From contig PBSM01000178.1 of the NCBI GenBank assembly GCA_002726245.1, forward strand, positions 1 through 64,000: DNA of 64,000 nt, given 5' to 3'. The stretch is from Planctomycetaceae bacterium. Lineage in GTDB: Bacteria; Planctomycetota; Planctomycetia; Pirellulales; Pirellulaceae. Under the pieces are notes generated by a model. The model ran no database searches. It saw only the letters and a list, made by a program, of their open reading frames with translations, and had not been told where the DNA came from. Below, in pieces: positions 1 through 8,537 of this stretch (its first letter is position 1; the number at the start of each line of letters is the position of its first letter). The translations under genes and the position numbers were made by a program.

Positions 1-1322
1 TCGATCGTTGGTGTGCTGCAGGAAGCCCCCCTCACCCCAACCCTCTCCCCCGACGCGGTGGAGGGGGGGCAAGAAAGGGACGCCTCGCGTAAGGCCATCA
101 TTACCATGATGGTGTCATCGACGTCGGGGTAAAAGGCGTTACGGTGCTCGAAGAACCAACCGGCCGGCTCAGCGTCCACCGTCGCCGACCAATCGCCAGG
201 GCCGCGCACCTCCTTCTCGAGCAGCCAATCGACGCATCGGACGAGCGAATCATCAGGTACGTCGTCAACTGCCGACAATGCGCGCAGTGTAATCGCTGTG
301 TCCCAGACTGGCGACTTACATGGCTGCAGCCGTACGGTGTCATCCTCTTCGATGATTAATGCCTCTAACTGCGAAAGGCATTCGCGCACCTCTGCGCTGT
401 TTTCGGAATAGCCGAGGCATCGCAGGGCGATGACGCTCCAGATGATCGGCGGGAAGATTGCTCCGAGCCCGTCGCTGTCTTCGAATCTCTCCAGCATCCA
501 CGATTCGGCTCGCCGCAGCGACCGACGACGAAGCGGGCGGACGCGCCAACGCTCAGCATGCTTCAACGACGAATCGATGACGCGAAAGCAACGCTGCCAT
601 GAAAGCCATCCGTCTGCGCCCTCGTTCCCTGGACAGGTGAGCGGTGGCCAATGGCGAGGTTCCTGCAAGAACAAGTCTTGAATGCCGACAGATTCGTCCA
701 GTTGTCGCGCAGGTCGAAATGCCCAAACGATCGATAACGGAACGAAGATCGTTCGCGACCAGGAACTGATGCGATAGATGTTGATCGGGAAACGCTTCGG
801 CAACAGCACCATCTCGGGCGGCACGGCGGGGCAATACTCATAAGCGATCTGCCCCAGCAGCGCGAAGTAGAATCGCGTGAAGCTATTGACGGCGTCTGCG
901 CCCCCGTGCTCGCGGATCACAGCCCGCGCGCGGCGCATGTATTCAGCTTCAGGATTATGTCCGGTGAGTTTCAGGGCGAAGTGGGCCTTCACGCTGACGC
1001 TAACATCCACCGGCCCGCCTGGGTACAGCGACCATGCTCCAGTCGCTTGCTGCTTCTTCAGAATGTAAGCTGCTGCCTTTCGAGCGACTTCCGACTGCTC
1101 AAGCCCCATCCAAGCGAGCAACAGGATGTACTCGCTTTCGAGAATCGTATCGCCTTCAAGTTCGGCGCACCAATAGCCGTCCGGGTGCTGCCGCTGAGCG
1201 AACCAACTCATGGACGCCGCAATTGCATCGCCGGCCGAGTCCAGCAACTGCGCACTGACGCTTGGTTCGGCGACGCCGACGTTTGACTCTTGGATCAAAG
1301 CCGCTTCGTCGAATTCATCCAT
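1..1322 (-). CDS. shc: squalene-hopene cyclase, 3' end beyond window
   Basis: Open minus-strand frame from ATG at 1322 that runs off the left edge (about 440 codons present, no stop in the window). SHC cyclises squalene to hopene at the inner membrane, the first step of hopanoid synthesis. Visible family features are the N-terminal QW-type motif HPDGYWCAELEGDT near residues 43-56, repeated toroid segments, and the catalytic DxDDT acid motif read as YPDVDDTIMV near residues 405-414. AAGGACG sits upstream of the start. An in-frame stop lies about 13 codons upstream of the ATG. The last 25 codons read through a C-rich repeat (see the repeat at 26-72) and do not look like SHC sequence, so the gene may be interrupted. 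The SHC assignment is firm from the motif; intactness is unknown. Confidence 0.88.
   Translation of the reverse strand, partial: MDEFDEAALIQESNVGVAEPSVSAQLLDSAGDAIAASMSWFAQRQHPDGYWCAELEGDTILESEYILLLAWMGLEQSEVARKAAAYILKKQQATGAWSLYPGGPVDVSVSVKAHFALKLTGHNPEAEYMRRARAVIREHGGADAVNSFTRFYFALLGQIAYEYCPAVPPEMVLLPKRFPINIYRISSWSRTIFVPLSIVWAFRPARQLDESVGIQDLFLQEPRHWPPLTCPGNEGADGWLSWQRCFRVIDSSLKHAERWRVRPLRRRSLRRAESWMLERFEDSDGLGAIFPPIIWSVIALRCLGYSENSAEVRECLSQLEALIIEEDDTVRLQPCKSPVWDTAITLRALSAVDDVPDDSLVRCVDWLLEKEVRGPGDWSATVDAEPAGWFFEHRNAFYPDVDDTIMVMMALREASLSCPPSTASGERVGVRGASCSTPTI
26..72. repeat. C-rich/G-rich repeat block inside the squalene-hopene cyclase frame
   Basis: The stretch begins with CCCCTCACCCCAACCCTCTC and ends in a GGAGGGGGG tract, giving a partial inverted repeat. 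This composition is typical of dispersed intergenic repeats. It follows directly after the conserved DVDDT region of the cyclase. The encoded residues (roughly LSCPPSTASGERVGVRG) are unlike SHC. Confidence 0.55.
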
Positions 1323-1423
1323 ACAACCACGTCCTTGAAGTTGAGTACGGTAGCCAACTTAGGTGATGTGGCGTGCCCGGACAAGAGCAACCGTGGCCGC
1401 GTCGCCCGAGGAGGTTTACAGGA

Positions 1424-3556
1424 TTATTCCCAGTCTTCCTCGCCGACGACTTCGAATAGTTGCGAGTTGCTCGGTGGGACTCGCAGGGGGATTTCGCGAA
1501 GGATACGCGGATCGACGAACTCCTGCTGGATCAGTTCGGGCGTCACGTAGTCCGAATAGCCGTAGTTGCCAGGGCTGCGGTAGCGATCGAGTTCGTACCA
1601 ATAGACAAAGACATGAGAGATACGCCGCTCCCGCAATGCCTCGATCCGTTCGCTTGGAGACTTGCCCTTCATCATCTGTTCGAAGAGGCAGTCATCGAAG
1701 CAAGTGTTGTAGAGGACTTCAGGCTCTATCGTGAAGGCTTGAGCTTCGCCAACTAGCAAGACGCGATAGCCAGGTCGCACTCGGGCGTTGATCGCTTTGT
1801 GAACCGCGTGAACACGTTCGGCGGCAAAGTTGTAATCCGGCGGTGAATCCGCTCGCAGGACGTTTAGCGAAGTCAAGAATCGATTGTCGCCCGGGATTGG
1901 AGTTGTGAAGTACAGCAGATTGAAGGCCAAGCCAATCACAAGGCAAGTAATGACGCTCCGTCTGCCCACAGCTTCGTTTGCCCAACTCGCTCCATAGGCG
2001 GCAAGCAAAGCAACGAGCGGCAAGATCGGGACTAGGAACCGATCGATGCGATGAGTCAACAACCACCAGAGCACGATGTTGACGAAGGCAAAGCCCGCGA
2101 CGAGCAACGGTATTCTGTTTCGCCGGTGGGCGAACAAGGCGAGTGCCGCCAGCGGAACGAGAAGCGGGCTCGCGAAGTCGGACTTCCAGAGGAGTAGTTC
2201 GGCACTCGCGCGAAGTTGGCCGAGAGTGAACGAATGGCCCGCATCGTCCTCCGGCATTCGATGTGCCCGCGTCCACTGTTCGTGCTTATCGACTGTTCTA
2301 GTTGTTCCGCCGAAGACTTCGTACAGCAGTGGATAAGCCGGATTCCCGGACAGAACTGCATTCTTCCCAAACCACAGTCCGCAGGCGATCACTACTACAG
2401 CGGCATAGATAAGACATGGTTTCCAGTTTGCCCGTGATACAACGAACACGGCGATACCGATCGGGAGGACGACGAACGCAAGAGCAGGATACTTGCAAGC
2501 CACTGCAGCTCCCGCCATGAACCCGCACAGCAGTATCGGGCCGGATGACGGCTTGCGTTCGTCCTTCGCCTGTTTCCACAACAAGAATGCATAGAATGTC
2601 ATGAACAAATAGAAGCCAGAAACGGCGTCGATCAGGCCGCTCGCCGAAACGTGGATCACCCAAGGCGTCGAGATGTAAAGGAGGGCTGCGATTGCGCCGG
2701 TCGTGGTCGATGCGAACCGGCGTCCGAAGGCGACAAGCGCGATCGCTGATAAGATCGCGTAGCTCGCGATAATCACCTTGCCGACGATCGCGCCCCACCA
2801 CCAGTCCAGCTCACCACGAAAGAAGTTCATTCCAACGATCGCGTGGAGCTCGGCTCCAAGCGGCATGTTTCCATAGACGTTGTGAGGCATGAATCCAATG
2901 CGGCCGGCCTGATACCACTCTTTGGGAACCTGTAGGTGATATTCCCGGACGTCGAAATGCCACGGCGGGAGGAGTGACCCGGCGACGATGGCCAACAGAA
3001 ACGGCAGCGAGAGCCACAGCATTAGACTCGTCAGAGGATACCTCGTGCCGTCATGCCCAGAGTCTGCCTGTTTGTCCCGAAACCAAGTCTTTGCTCGCAC
3101 GGCTCCGGCTCCCAAAATGAGGGCTCCAGGGACGAAGAAAGCGGCACGAAAACGCAAGCCACCGACGAGACCAGCTACAAGGATATAGAGGGAAATCAGA
3201 TTTAGACCTGCGCCCGTCGCGAAGCTGACAAGTTCTAGCTGCGTCAGGTGTGTGTCCGCTCGAGCCAACTCCATCATGAGTCGCCCAAGTGTATAGGCCG
3301 TTAGCAAGACGACGGCTGCTGCGAGCAAGATCGGCACGCGATCCAGTACACCGAAACGACTCCACTCGCCGTCCACCCACGAAAGCGCAATCTGGTCCGG
3401 CAGTAGGGCAAAGGAGATCGCGACGGGACGCTTGTCGTTTGTTAATAGAAATACGAGTGAGCACAGGCCGATCAGAAACCAAAAGCCGACCGCGACGAGT
3501 CGCGAGCCTGCCTCCTGCGGTTCATCTTCTGGTTGTCTGGACGGAGCTTTTGTCAC
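1424..3556 (-). CDS. GT-C fold membrane glycosyltransferase (PMT/ArnT-like)
   Basis: 710-residue polytopic membrane protein with about 12 hydrophobic segments. The first follows a short polar N-terminus (near residues 22-40). The extracytoplasmic loop after the second cluster carries HFDVREYHLQVPKEW around residues 198-212, which resembles the acidic loop motif of GT-C enzymes that use polyprenyl-phosphate sugars. A soluble C-terminal tail of about 150 residues follows. A likely role is transfer of a sugar from a lipid carrier to a protein or lipid outside the membrane; substrate and linkage cannot be read from the sequence. It lies 101 bp upstream of the cyclase gene on the same strand, so co-transcription is possible. 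It is divergent from the aldolase gene at 3655. Confidence 0.7.
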   Translation of the reverse strand: MTKAPSRQPEDEPQEAGSRLVAVGFWFLIGLCSLVFLLTNDKRPVAISFALLPDQIALSWVDGEWSRFGVLDRVPILLAAAVVLLTAYTLGRLMMELARADTHLTQLELVSFATGAGLNLISLYILVAGLVGGLRFRAAFFVPGALILGAGAVRAKTWFRDKQADSGHDGTRYPLTSLMLWLSLPFLLAIVAGSLLPPWHFDVREYHLQVPKEWYQAGRIGFMPHNVYGNMPLGAELHAIVGMNFFRGELDWWWGAIVGKVIIASYAILSAIALVAFGRRFASTTTGAIAALLYISTPWVIHVSASGLIDAVSGFYLFMTFYAFLLWKQAKDERKPSSGPILLCGFMAGAAVACKYPALAFVVLPIGIAVFVVSRANWKPCLIYAAVVVIACGLWFGKNAVLSGNPAYPLLYEVFGGTTRTVDKHEQWTRAHRMPEDDAGHSFTLGQLRASAELLLWKSDFASPLLVPLAALALFAHRRNRIPLLVAGFAFVNIVLWWLLTHRIDRFLVPILPLVALLAAYGASWANEAVGRRSVITCLVIGLAFNLLYFTTPIPGDNRFLTSLNVLRADSPPDYNFAAERVHAVHKAINARVRPGYRVLLVGEAQAFTIEPEVLYNTCFDDCLFEQMMKGKSPSERIEALRERRISHVFVYWYELDRYRSPGNYGYSDYVTPELIQQEFVDPRILREIPLRVPPSNSQLFEVVGEEDWE

Positions 3557-3654
3557 GTGAGACTTAGCAAATGTTGAGCTATGATTGAATGTGCGGCCCT
3601 GCCGGCCGTGAGAGTTGTGACAATTCTAACGAGCCTATTGATATCTGCCGAGCC

Positions 3655-4674
3655 ATGCCCAGCACCACGCCCCTTCGCGGGATCTTTACACCGAATATCG
3701 TTCCGCTTGACAATCGCGGCGAAATCAACGAACTCGAACTGCGAAAGTACGTCGATTGGTTGATCGAACGCGGAGTGCATGGTCTTTATCCGAACGGATC
3801 AACCGGTGAGTTCACACGCTTTACCGCGGAAGAGCGTCGCCGCATCATCGAGATCATTGCGGACCAGACGCGTGGCCGAGTGCCAATCCTTGCGGGGGCC
3901 GCCGAGGCCAACACACGCGAGACGATTTCGGCCTGCGAGCATTATCACGACCTCGGCGTGCGAGCCGTTGCGATTGTCTCTCCGTTCTATTACAAGTTGT
4001 CGCCAGCCGGCGTGTACGCATACTTCAAGGAGATCGCCGACAATTCCCCGATCGATGTCACGCTGTACAACATCCCGATGTTCGCTTCCCCCATCGACGT
4101 GCCGACGGTGCAACGGCTGGCCGAAGAATGCCCGCGCGTCGCCGCGATCAAAGACTCTTCGGGCGACTTGCCGCACATGATGCGAATGATCGACGCGGTT
4201 CGCCCGGTTCGCCCGGACTTTGGCTTCTTGACTGGTTGGGATGCGGCTTTGATGCCAATGCTCCTGCTTGGGTGCGACGGTGGCACCAACGCGACGAGCG
4301 GTGTCGTTCCCGAGATCACGAGGAAGCTCTACGATCTCACCCTTGCGATGAAAATCGACGAAGCACGCGACTTGCAGTATCGCTTGCTAAAACTCTTCGA
4401 CGCGATGATCTACTCGGCCGAGTTTCCCGAAGGCTTTCGAGCAGCCTTGCGACTACGTGGTATCGAGACTGGCATCGGTCGCCAGCCACAGTCACTTGTC
4501 CAACAGCAAGAGCTGACCAAACTGAGCGATCAACTTCAGTGCTTGCTTGCGGCCGAAGGCTTCACCGGCGAACCGATCGGTGGTTGCCCGGTGGGAGACG
4601 GCGCTGATGCGGAACAAGTCTCTCGAATCGTCGAGACGGTCGTTAGCGAGTTGAAAAAGCGAGGGATGGCTTGA
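3655..4674 (+). CDS. dihydrodipicolinate synthase/N-acetylneuraminate lyase family aldolase
   Basis: 339-residue class I aldolase of the DapA/NanA family. The carboxylate-binding loop reads NGSTGEF near residues 43-49, the catalytic tyrosine is in TLYNIP, and the Schiff-base lysine is in AAIKDSSGD. The start at 3655 ([11 protein letters not shown]) places the TIM barrel at the N-terminus; an in-frame ATG at 3589 adds 22 residues unlike the family. The protein is about 45 residues longer than typical DapA, with a polar, helix-like tail after the barrel ([13 protein letters not shown]). Family members use different 2-keto acids; with no lysine or sialic-acid genes nearby the substrate cannot be assigned. 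The gene is divergent from the glycosyltransferase. Confidence 0.82.
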   Translation: MPSTTPLRGIFTPNIVPLDNRGEINELELRKYVDWLIERGVHGLYPNGSTGEFTRFTAEERRRIIEIIADQTRGRVPILAGAAEANTRETISACEHYHDLGVRAVAIVSPFYYKLSPAGVYAYFKEIADNSPIDVTLYNIPMFASPIDVPTVQRLAEECPRVAAIKDSSGDLPHMMRMIDAVRPVRPDFGFLTGWDAALMPMLLLGCDGGTNATSGVVPEITRKLYDLTLAMKIDEARDLQYRLLKLFDAMIYSAEFPEGFRAALRLRGIETGIGRQPQSLVQQQELTKLSDQLQCLLAAEGFTGEPIGGCPVGDGADAEQVSRIVETVVSELKKRGMA

Positions 4675-4677
4675 GGC

Positions 4678-4697
4678 GGGCGAGGGACGGCTCGCCC
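4678..4697 (+). terminator. short hairpin after the aldolase gene
   Basis: GGGCGAG and CTCGCCC form a 7-bp stem with a 6-nt loop starting 4 bp after the TGA. There is no clear T-run, so factor-independent termination is uncertain. Confidence 0.35.
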
Positions 4698-4748
4698 TTA
4701 CCCACTAAATAAATCGAAAAATCACAGCCTCAGAGAGTCAAGCGATGT

Positions 4749-7700
4749 TCATCCTCGTGTCAACGTTTCATCTAGATTGAGTATCGAGCTGGCGATGATC
4801 GTCCAAGCCGCATGTTCAGTCACGTCGAGCGACTCATCACGTTTTGATTCGCCGAAGCCGAGCAAGCTCTTCGCCGCCTCCTGGTCGTTTGCGTAGTACT
4901 CGCGAGCGGCATTGAAGACTGTCTGCAACGCTTGCAGCTCCGAATCGCTCGGCTCGCGCGAAGTTGCCAGCAGGTAAGCGAAGGCGATCCGCCGATCGGA
5001 CGACTCTCCACCTTCGAGCATCATGCGTTGAGCGAGATTACGAGCTGGCTCGACGAACTGCACGTCGTTCAACGTGACCAGAGCCTGCAACGGTGTGTTG
5101 GTGCGAGCCCGCCGAATCGTGCACTTCTCGCGAGTGGGAGCATCGAAGGACATCATCGCCGGAGGCGGAGCCGATCGCTTCCAGTAGGTATAGATACTGC
5201 GGCGATAGAGTTTGTCGCCGCGATCCTGCACGAACTTCGGATTGCCACCCAAGCCGACTTCGGCCCACAATCCTGGCGGCTGATAAGGCTTCACACCTGG
5301 GCCGCCCATCTTCTTGTTGAGCAATCCGCTGATCATCAACGCGTTGTCGCGGATGAACTCGCCCTGCAACCGGAAACGCGGCCCGCGCGCTAACAAGCGG
5401 TTCTCTGGATCGCGGGCGTACAGTTCGGGCGTGACCTTCGCGCTCTGCCGATAAGTTGCCGACATCACCATCAACTTGATCAAGCGTTTGATATCCCAGC
5501 CGCTCTCACGAAAATCAACGGCCAGCCAGTCGAGCAGTTCGGGATGGCTCGGATACTCGCCTTGCGAACCGAAATCCCCGGGCGTCGCGACCAATCCCGT
5601 TGCAAACAGCGTCTGCCAATAACGATTCACTGTCACGCGTGCCGTCAGAGGGTGGTCCGGCTGGAAAAGCCAACGCGCAAGCCCCAGTCGATCGCGTGCT
5701 GCTTCTGCTGCCATCGGCGGAAGGATACTTGGCGTACCTTGCGTCACCTTGACCTCGGTCGGTGAACTGTACGACCCGCGATTCAGAACAAACGTATCTC
5801 GTGTCATGTCTTTCATGACCATCACGGTCGTTAATGGCTTAAGCAGTTCCACCTCTTCTGCCTTCAGCTTGTCGCGTCCCTTGAGCAGATCCTGATGCGT
5901 AGCGTCTGCGTTGGCGAAGTAGTAGTCGCGTAGCTGCGTGACTTGTTCCGGCGTTCTCGTGTCGGCAGCGAGTCGCAAGATCGGGGCGATCGGATTCGCT
6001 CCCGCCAATGCTTGCACTTCCGTCTCTGTAAGCAGCCGCCCAAACATCTTCAAGTCATCAATGGTTCCCTTGTAACGGGCGTCCGAGTGGCGGCTGCCGA
6101 TGAGCAGCGTCTTCTTCGTGCGAATCGTATCTTTCAAGCCGTTCTGCTGGATGTCCCATTCCTGCGACACGCCGTTGACATAGATCTTGATGCCCGTCGC
6201 CTTGGACGAACCGTCGTACGTCGCGAAGACATGCTGCCACTGGTCGGCCTCGATCGGTTTCTTCGTGCGAACCTTGATCGCGTTCTCGGGCCATTTGTGA
6301 ACGATGTGAACTTCAACATGCCCGCCGCTGAGCAACATGTCGTACCCGCGAAAGTTGTCGCTGTTGTCCATACGAGCAAGGACGACTCCGGAGGGATTCT
6401 TCGCCGGATGCACCCAGCCTCCGTAGGAGAACTTGTCGGTGCGTTCAAAGTCTCCGAGGTTGCCGAGATCGACATACGTACTGCCGTCCAGCTTCAATCC
6501 TTGCTTGAACTGGCCCGCCGTCCATTGCACCTTGCCTTTGATCGATCCCTTGCGTTTGGCATCGACAGCGTCAGCTGTTGCGGTGCCTTTGCCTTCATCT
6601 AATGCAAAGTGCAACAAAGCGTCGCTCGGCGCGAGGTCCAGCTTCTCCTCTCGGAGCGCGACTTCCTGCTTCCTTGTCCATAGTTGGAATGCAGGTTCGG
6701 CCGAAGTCTTGTGGTCGCCGAGTTGCGTCTCAGCAGCGGCGAGTTGCTCGCGGGTCGCTGGCAGCTTCTTCTGCTTCTCCGGGTCGGGAACGTCTACCTT
6801 CGGTTCGGCGTTGCCGCCACGCGTCTGCATGCCGCCATCAGCACTGACGTTAAAGAACGAATAAAACCGGTAATAGTCTTTCTGGGAGATCGGATCGTAC
6901 TTATGGTCGTGACATTGCCCGCATTCCATCGTCAGTCCAAGCCACACTGTCGATGTCGTCTTCACACGATCGACCGCATACTCCACACGATATTCCTCCA
7001 CAATCGCTCCACCTTCGTCCGTCGTGCCGTTATTGCGATTGAAGCCCGACGCAACGATCTGATCCACAGTTGCTTGCGGTATCAAGTCGCCGGCTAGTTG
7101 TTCGATCGAGAACTGATCGAAGGGCTTGTTGTCGTTATACGATTTGACAACCAAGTCGCGCCACGCCCACATGTCGCGCGGACCGTCGGCATGAAAGACA
7201 CTTGTGTCGCCGTAACGCGCCGCATCAAGCCACATCAACGCCATGCGCTCGCCGTAGTGCTGCGACTTCAACAGTCGATCGACAACCTTTTCGTAGGCAT
7301 CCTCTGATTGATCGCCGACGAACGCTTGAACTTCTTCCAGTGTCGGCGGTAATCCGGTCAAGTCGAACGTCAATCGGCGAATTAACGTCCGGAGATCCGC
7401 TTCCGGGTTGGGCAACAATCCTTCCTCAAGCAGTTGCGTCACGACGAAGTGATCGATTGCGTTCTTGAGTGTAGCCCCGACACTCCGTGGCGGGTTCTTC
7501 TTGTCACTGTTCTTCGATTCCGCGTCACGGAGCGCTGCGGCTACATTGTCGACAAGCGGAACCTCCGGTCGCTTCGGCGGCAGGAACGCCCAATGATCCG
7601 TCCACTGGGCACCTTGCTCCACCCACTGCTTCAACAATTCAATCTCTTCGGGCTTGAGTGGCTTCTTCGCAACCGGCGGAGGCATCATCTGGTCCGGATC

Positions 7701-7964
7701 GGTGGACAATACTCGTTGCACAAGCTCACTTTCATCGGCCTTGCCTGGAACAATTACACTCTCCTTCGCCGGCCCTTCCAAATCCAGTCTCAGATGTGCT
7801 TCCCGATCTCCTTCACCCGGCCCGTGGCAATGAAAGCACTTGTCCGACAAGATCGGACGGATATCGCGATCAAAGCGAACGGCTTGCTCGGGAGATTCGG
7901 CGGAGAGGGCAGCAGCAATTGAGAGCCAAGCTGAAACGGCAATCAAAATCAGGCGGGTTGGCAT
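4749..7964 (-). CDS. secreted PSCyt1-DUF1549-LamG-DUF1553 protein
   Basis: 1071-residue exported protein typical of planctomycetes. The chosen start, ATG at 7964, gives a signal peptide (MPTRLILIAVSAWLSIAAAL); an upstream in-frame start at 8156 adds 64 residues lacking signal features. Domains in order: PSCyt1 c-type heme segment with CFHCH at C43/C46; DUF1549 (PSD1) around residues 140-380, including an ECGQCHDHKYDPIS metal/heme-like motif; a LamG/concanavalin-like sandwich around 500-690; DUF1553 from about 770 to the end (NTPLQALVTLND). Function is not experimentally established; the family is usually linked to polysaccharide use. Unlike the other two DUF1549 proteins here it has no adjacent DUF1501 partner. 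Confidence 0.9.
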   Translation of the reverse strand: MPTRLILIAVSAWLSIAAALSAESPEQAVRFDRDIRPILSDKCFHCHGPGEGDREAHLRLDLEGPAKESVIVPGKADESELVQRVLSTDPDQMMPPPVAKKPLKPEEIELLKQWVEQGAQWTDHWAFLPPKRPEVPLVDNVAAALRDAESKNSDKKNPPRSVGATLKNAIDHFVVTQLLEEGLLPNPEADLRTLIRRLTFDLTGLPPTLEEVQAFVGDQSEDAYEKVVDRLLKSQHYGERMALMWLDAARYGDTSVFHADGPRDMWAWRDLVVKSYNDNKPFDQFSIEQLAGDLIPQATVDQIVASGFNRNNGTTDEGGAIVEEYRVEYAVDRVKTTSTVWLGLTMECGQCHDHKYDPISQKDYYRFYSFFNVSADGGMQTRGGNAEPKVDVPDPEKQKKLPATREQLAAAETQLGDHKTSAEPAFQLWTRKQEVALREEKLDLAPSDALLHFALDEGKGTATADAVDAKRKGSIKGKVQWTAGQFKQGLKLDGSTYVDLGNLGDFERTDKFSYGGWVHPAKNPSGVVLARMDNSDNFRGYDMLLSGGHVEVHIVHKWPENAIKVRTKKPIEADQWQHVFATYDGSSKATGIKIYVNGVSQEWDIQQNGLKDTIRTKKTLLIGSRHSDARYKGTIDDLKMFGRLLTETEVQALAGANPIAPILRLAADTRTPEQVTQLRDYYFANADATHQDLLKGRDKLKAEEVELLKPLTTVMVMKDMTRDTFVLNRGSYSSPTEVKVTQGTPSILPPMAAEAARDRLGLARWLFQPDHPLTARVTVNRYWQTLFATGLVATPGDFGSQGEYPSHPELLDWLAVDFRESGWDIKRLIKLMVMSATYRQSAKVTPELYARDPENRLLARGPRFRLQGEFIRDNALMISGLLNKKMGGPGVKPYQPPGLWAEVGLGGNPKFVQDRGDKLYRRSIYTYWKRSAPPPAMMSFDAPTREKCTIRRARTNTPLQALVTLNDVQFVEPARNLAQRMMLEGGESSDRRIAFAYLLATSREPSDSELQALQTVFNAAREYYANDQEAAKSLLGFGESKRDESLDVTEHAAWTIIASSILNLDETLTRG

Positions 7965-8179
7965 GATCAGATCGATCCAGGCGAGGGACGCGGGCGGTCT
8001 CTCCAGTATATATGGTCCAACTGGCTCACGCATCCACGAGGCCAGATTAACACTGCAAACAAAGTGTATTCGCAATAGCCGCGAGTGCCGGTTGCCCGAG
8101 ATTGACGCCCGTTTTTGGACGGGGTAACGGCTTTCACGCGTGGCGGCGCGACCCAACGATTCCGACTCGCTCCTGCCAT

Positions 8180-8482
8180 TTAAGATCCCCGAGTCCTTCT
8201 GGCATCCTTGTTCGTGCTTCCTGAACAGTCTTCACACGCGATCAGGTTTGTGAATGGTGCCGTGGCAGTTTGCCTAGGCTTGGCGAGCAACCGACGCAGC
8301 TTCCGTGCCTGTCCATCCGTGATCATCGCAAACTCCTATTAGTAAGGGAGTTGCGATGATGCCCAAAAACCGAAAACCCAGGAATTCTAATTGTCGCCCG
8401 CGACCGCCCTCACGCGCCCCACAACGTCTCAATCCGGGAGTTCTAATCGCCGCCAGCCGGGAAAACTAATTGTCGCTATACA
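8180..8482 (-). mobile_element. IS21-type left-end remnant with decayed istA start
   Basis: Reading the minus strand from 8482, the sequence starts TGTATAGCGACAATTAG and repeats related blocks (CGACAATTAGTTTTCCC, GCGATTAGAACTCCC, GCGACAATTAGAATTCC), as expected of the multiple terminal repeats of IS21 elements. A near-perfect hairpin around 8321-8357 precedes ATG 8326, which encodes MITDGQARKLRRLLAK, like the IstA N-terminus. The frame then diverges and stops at 8180. No istB or right end is visible. This is the only content of the gap between the two flanking genes. Assignment is by remembered family features. Confidence 0.55.
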
Positions 8483-8537
8483 ACTAGACCCTTAGCGCAG
8501 GGTCGCGAGATCAGACGATCTCCCAAAGTGGCTTGTC

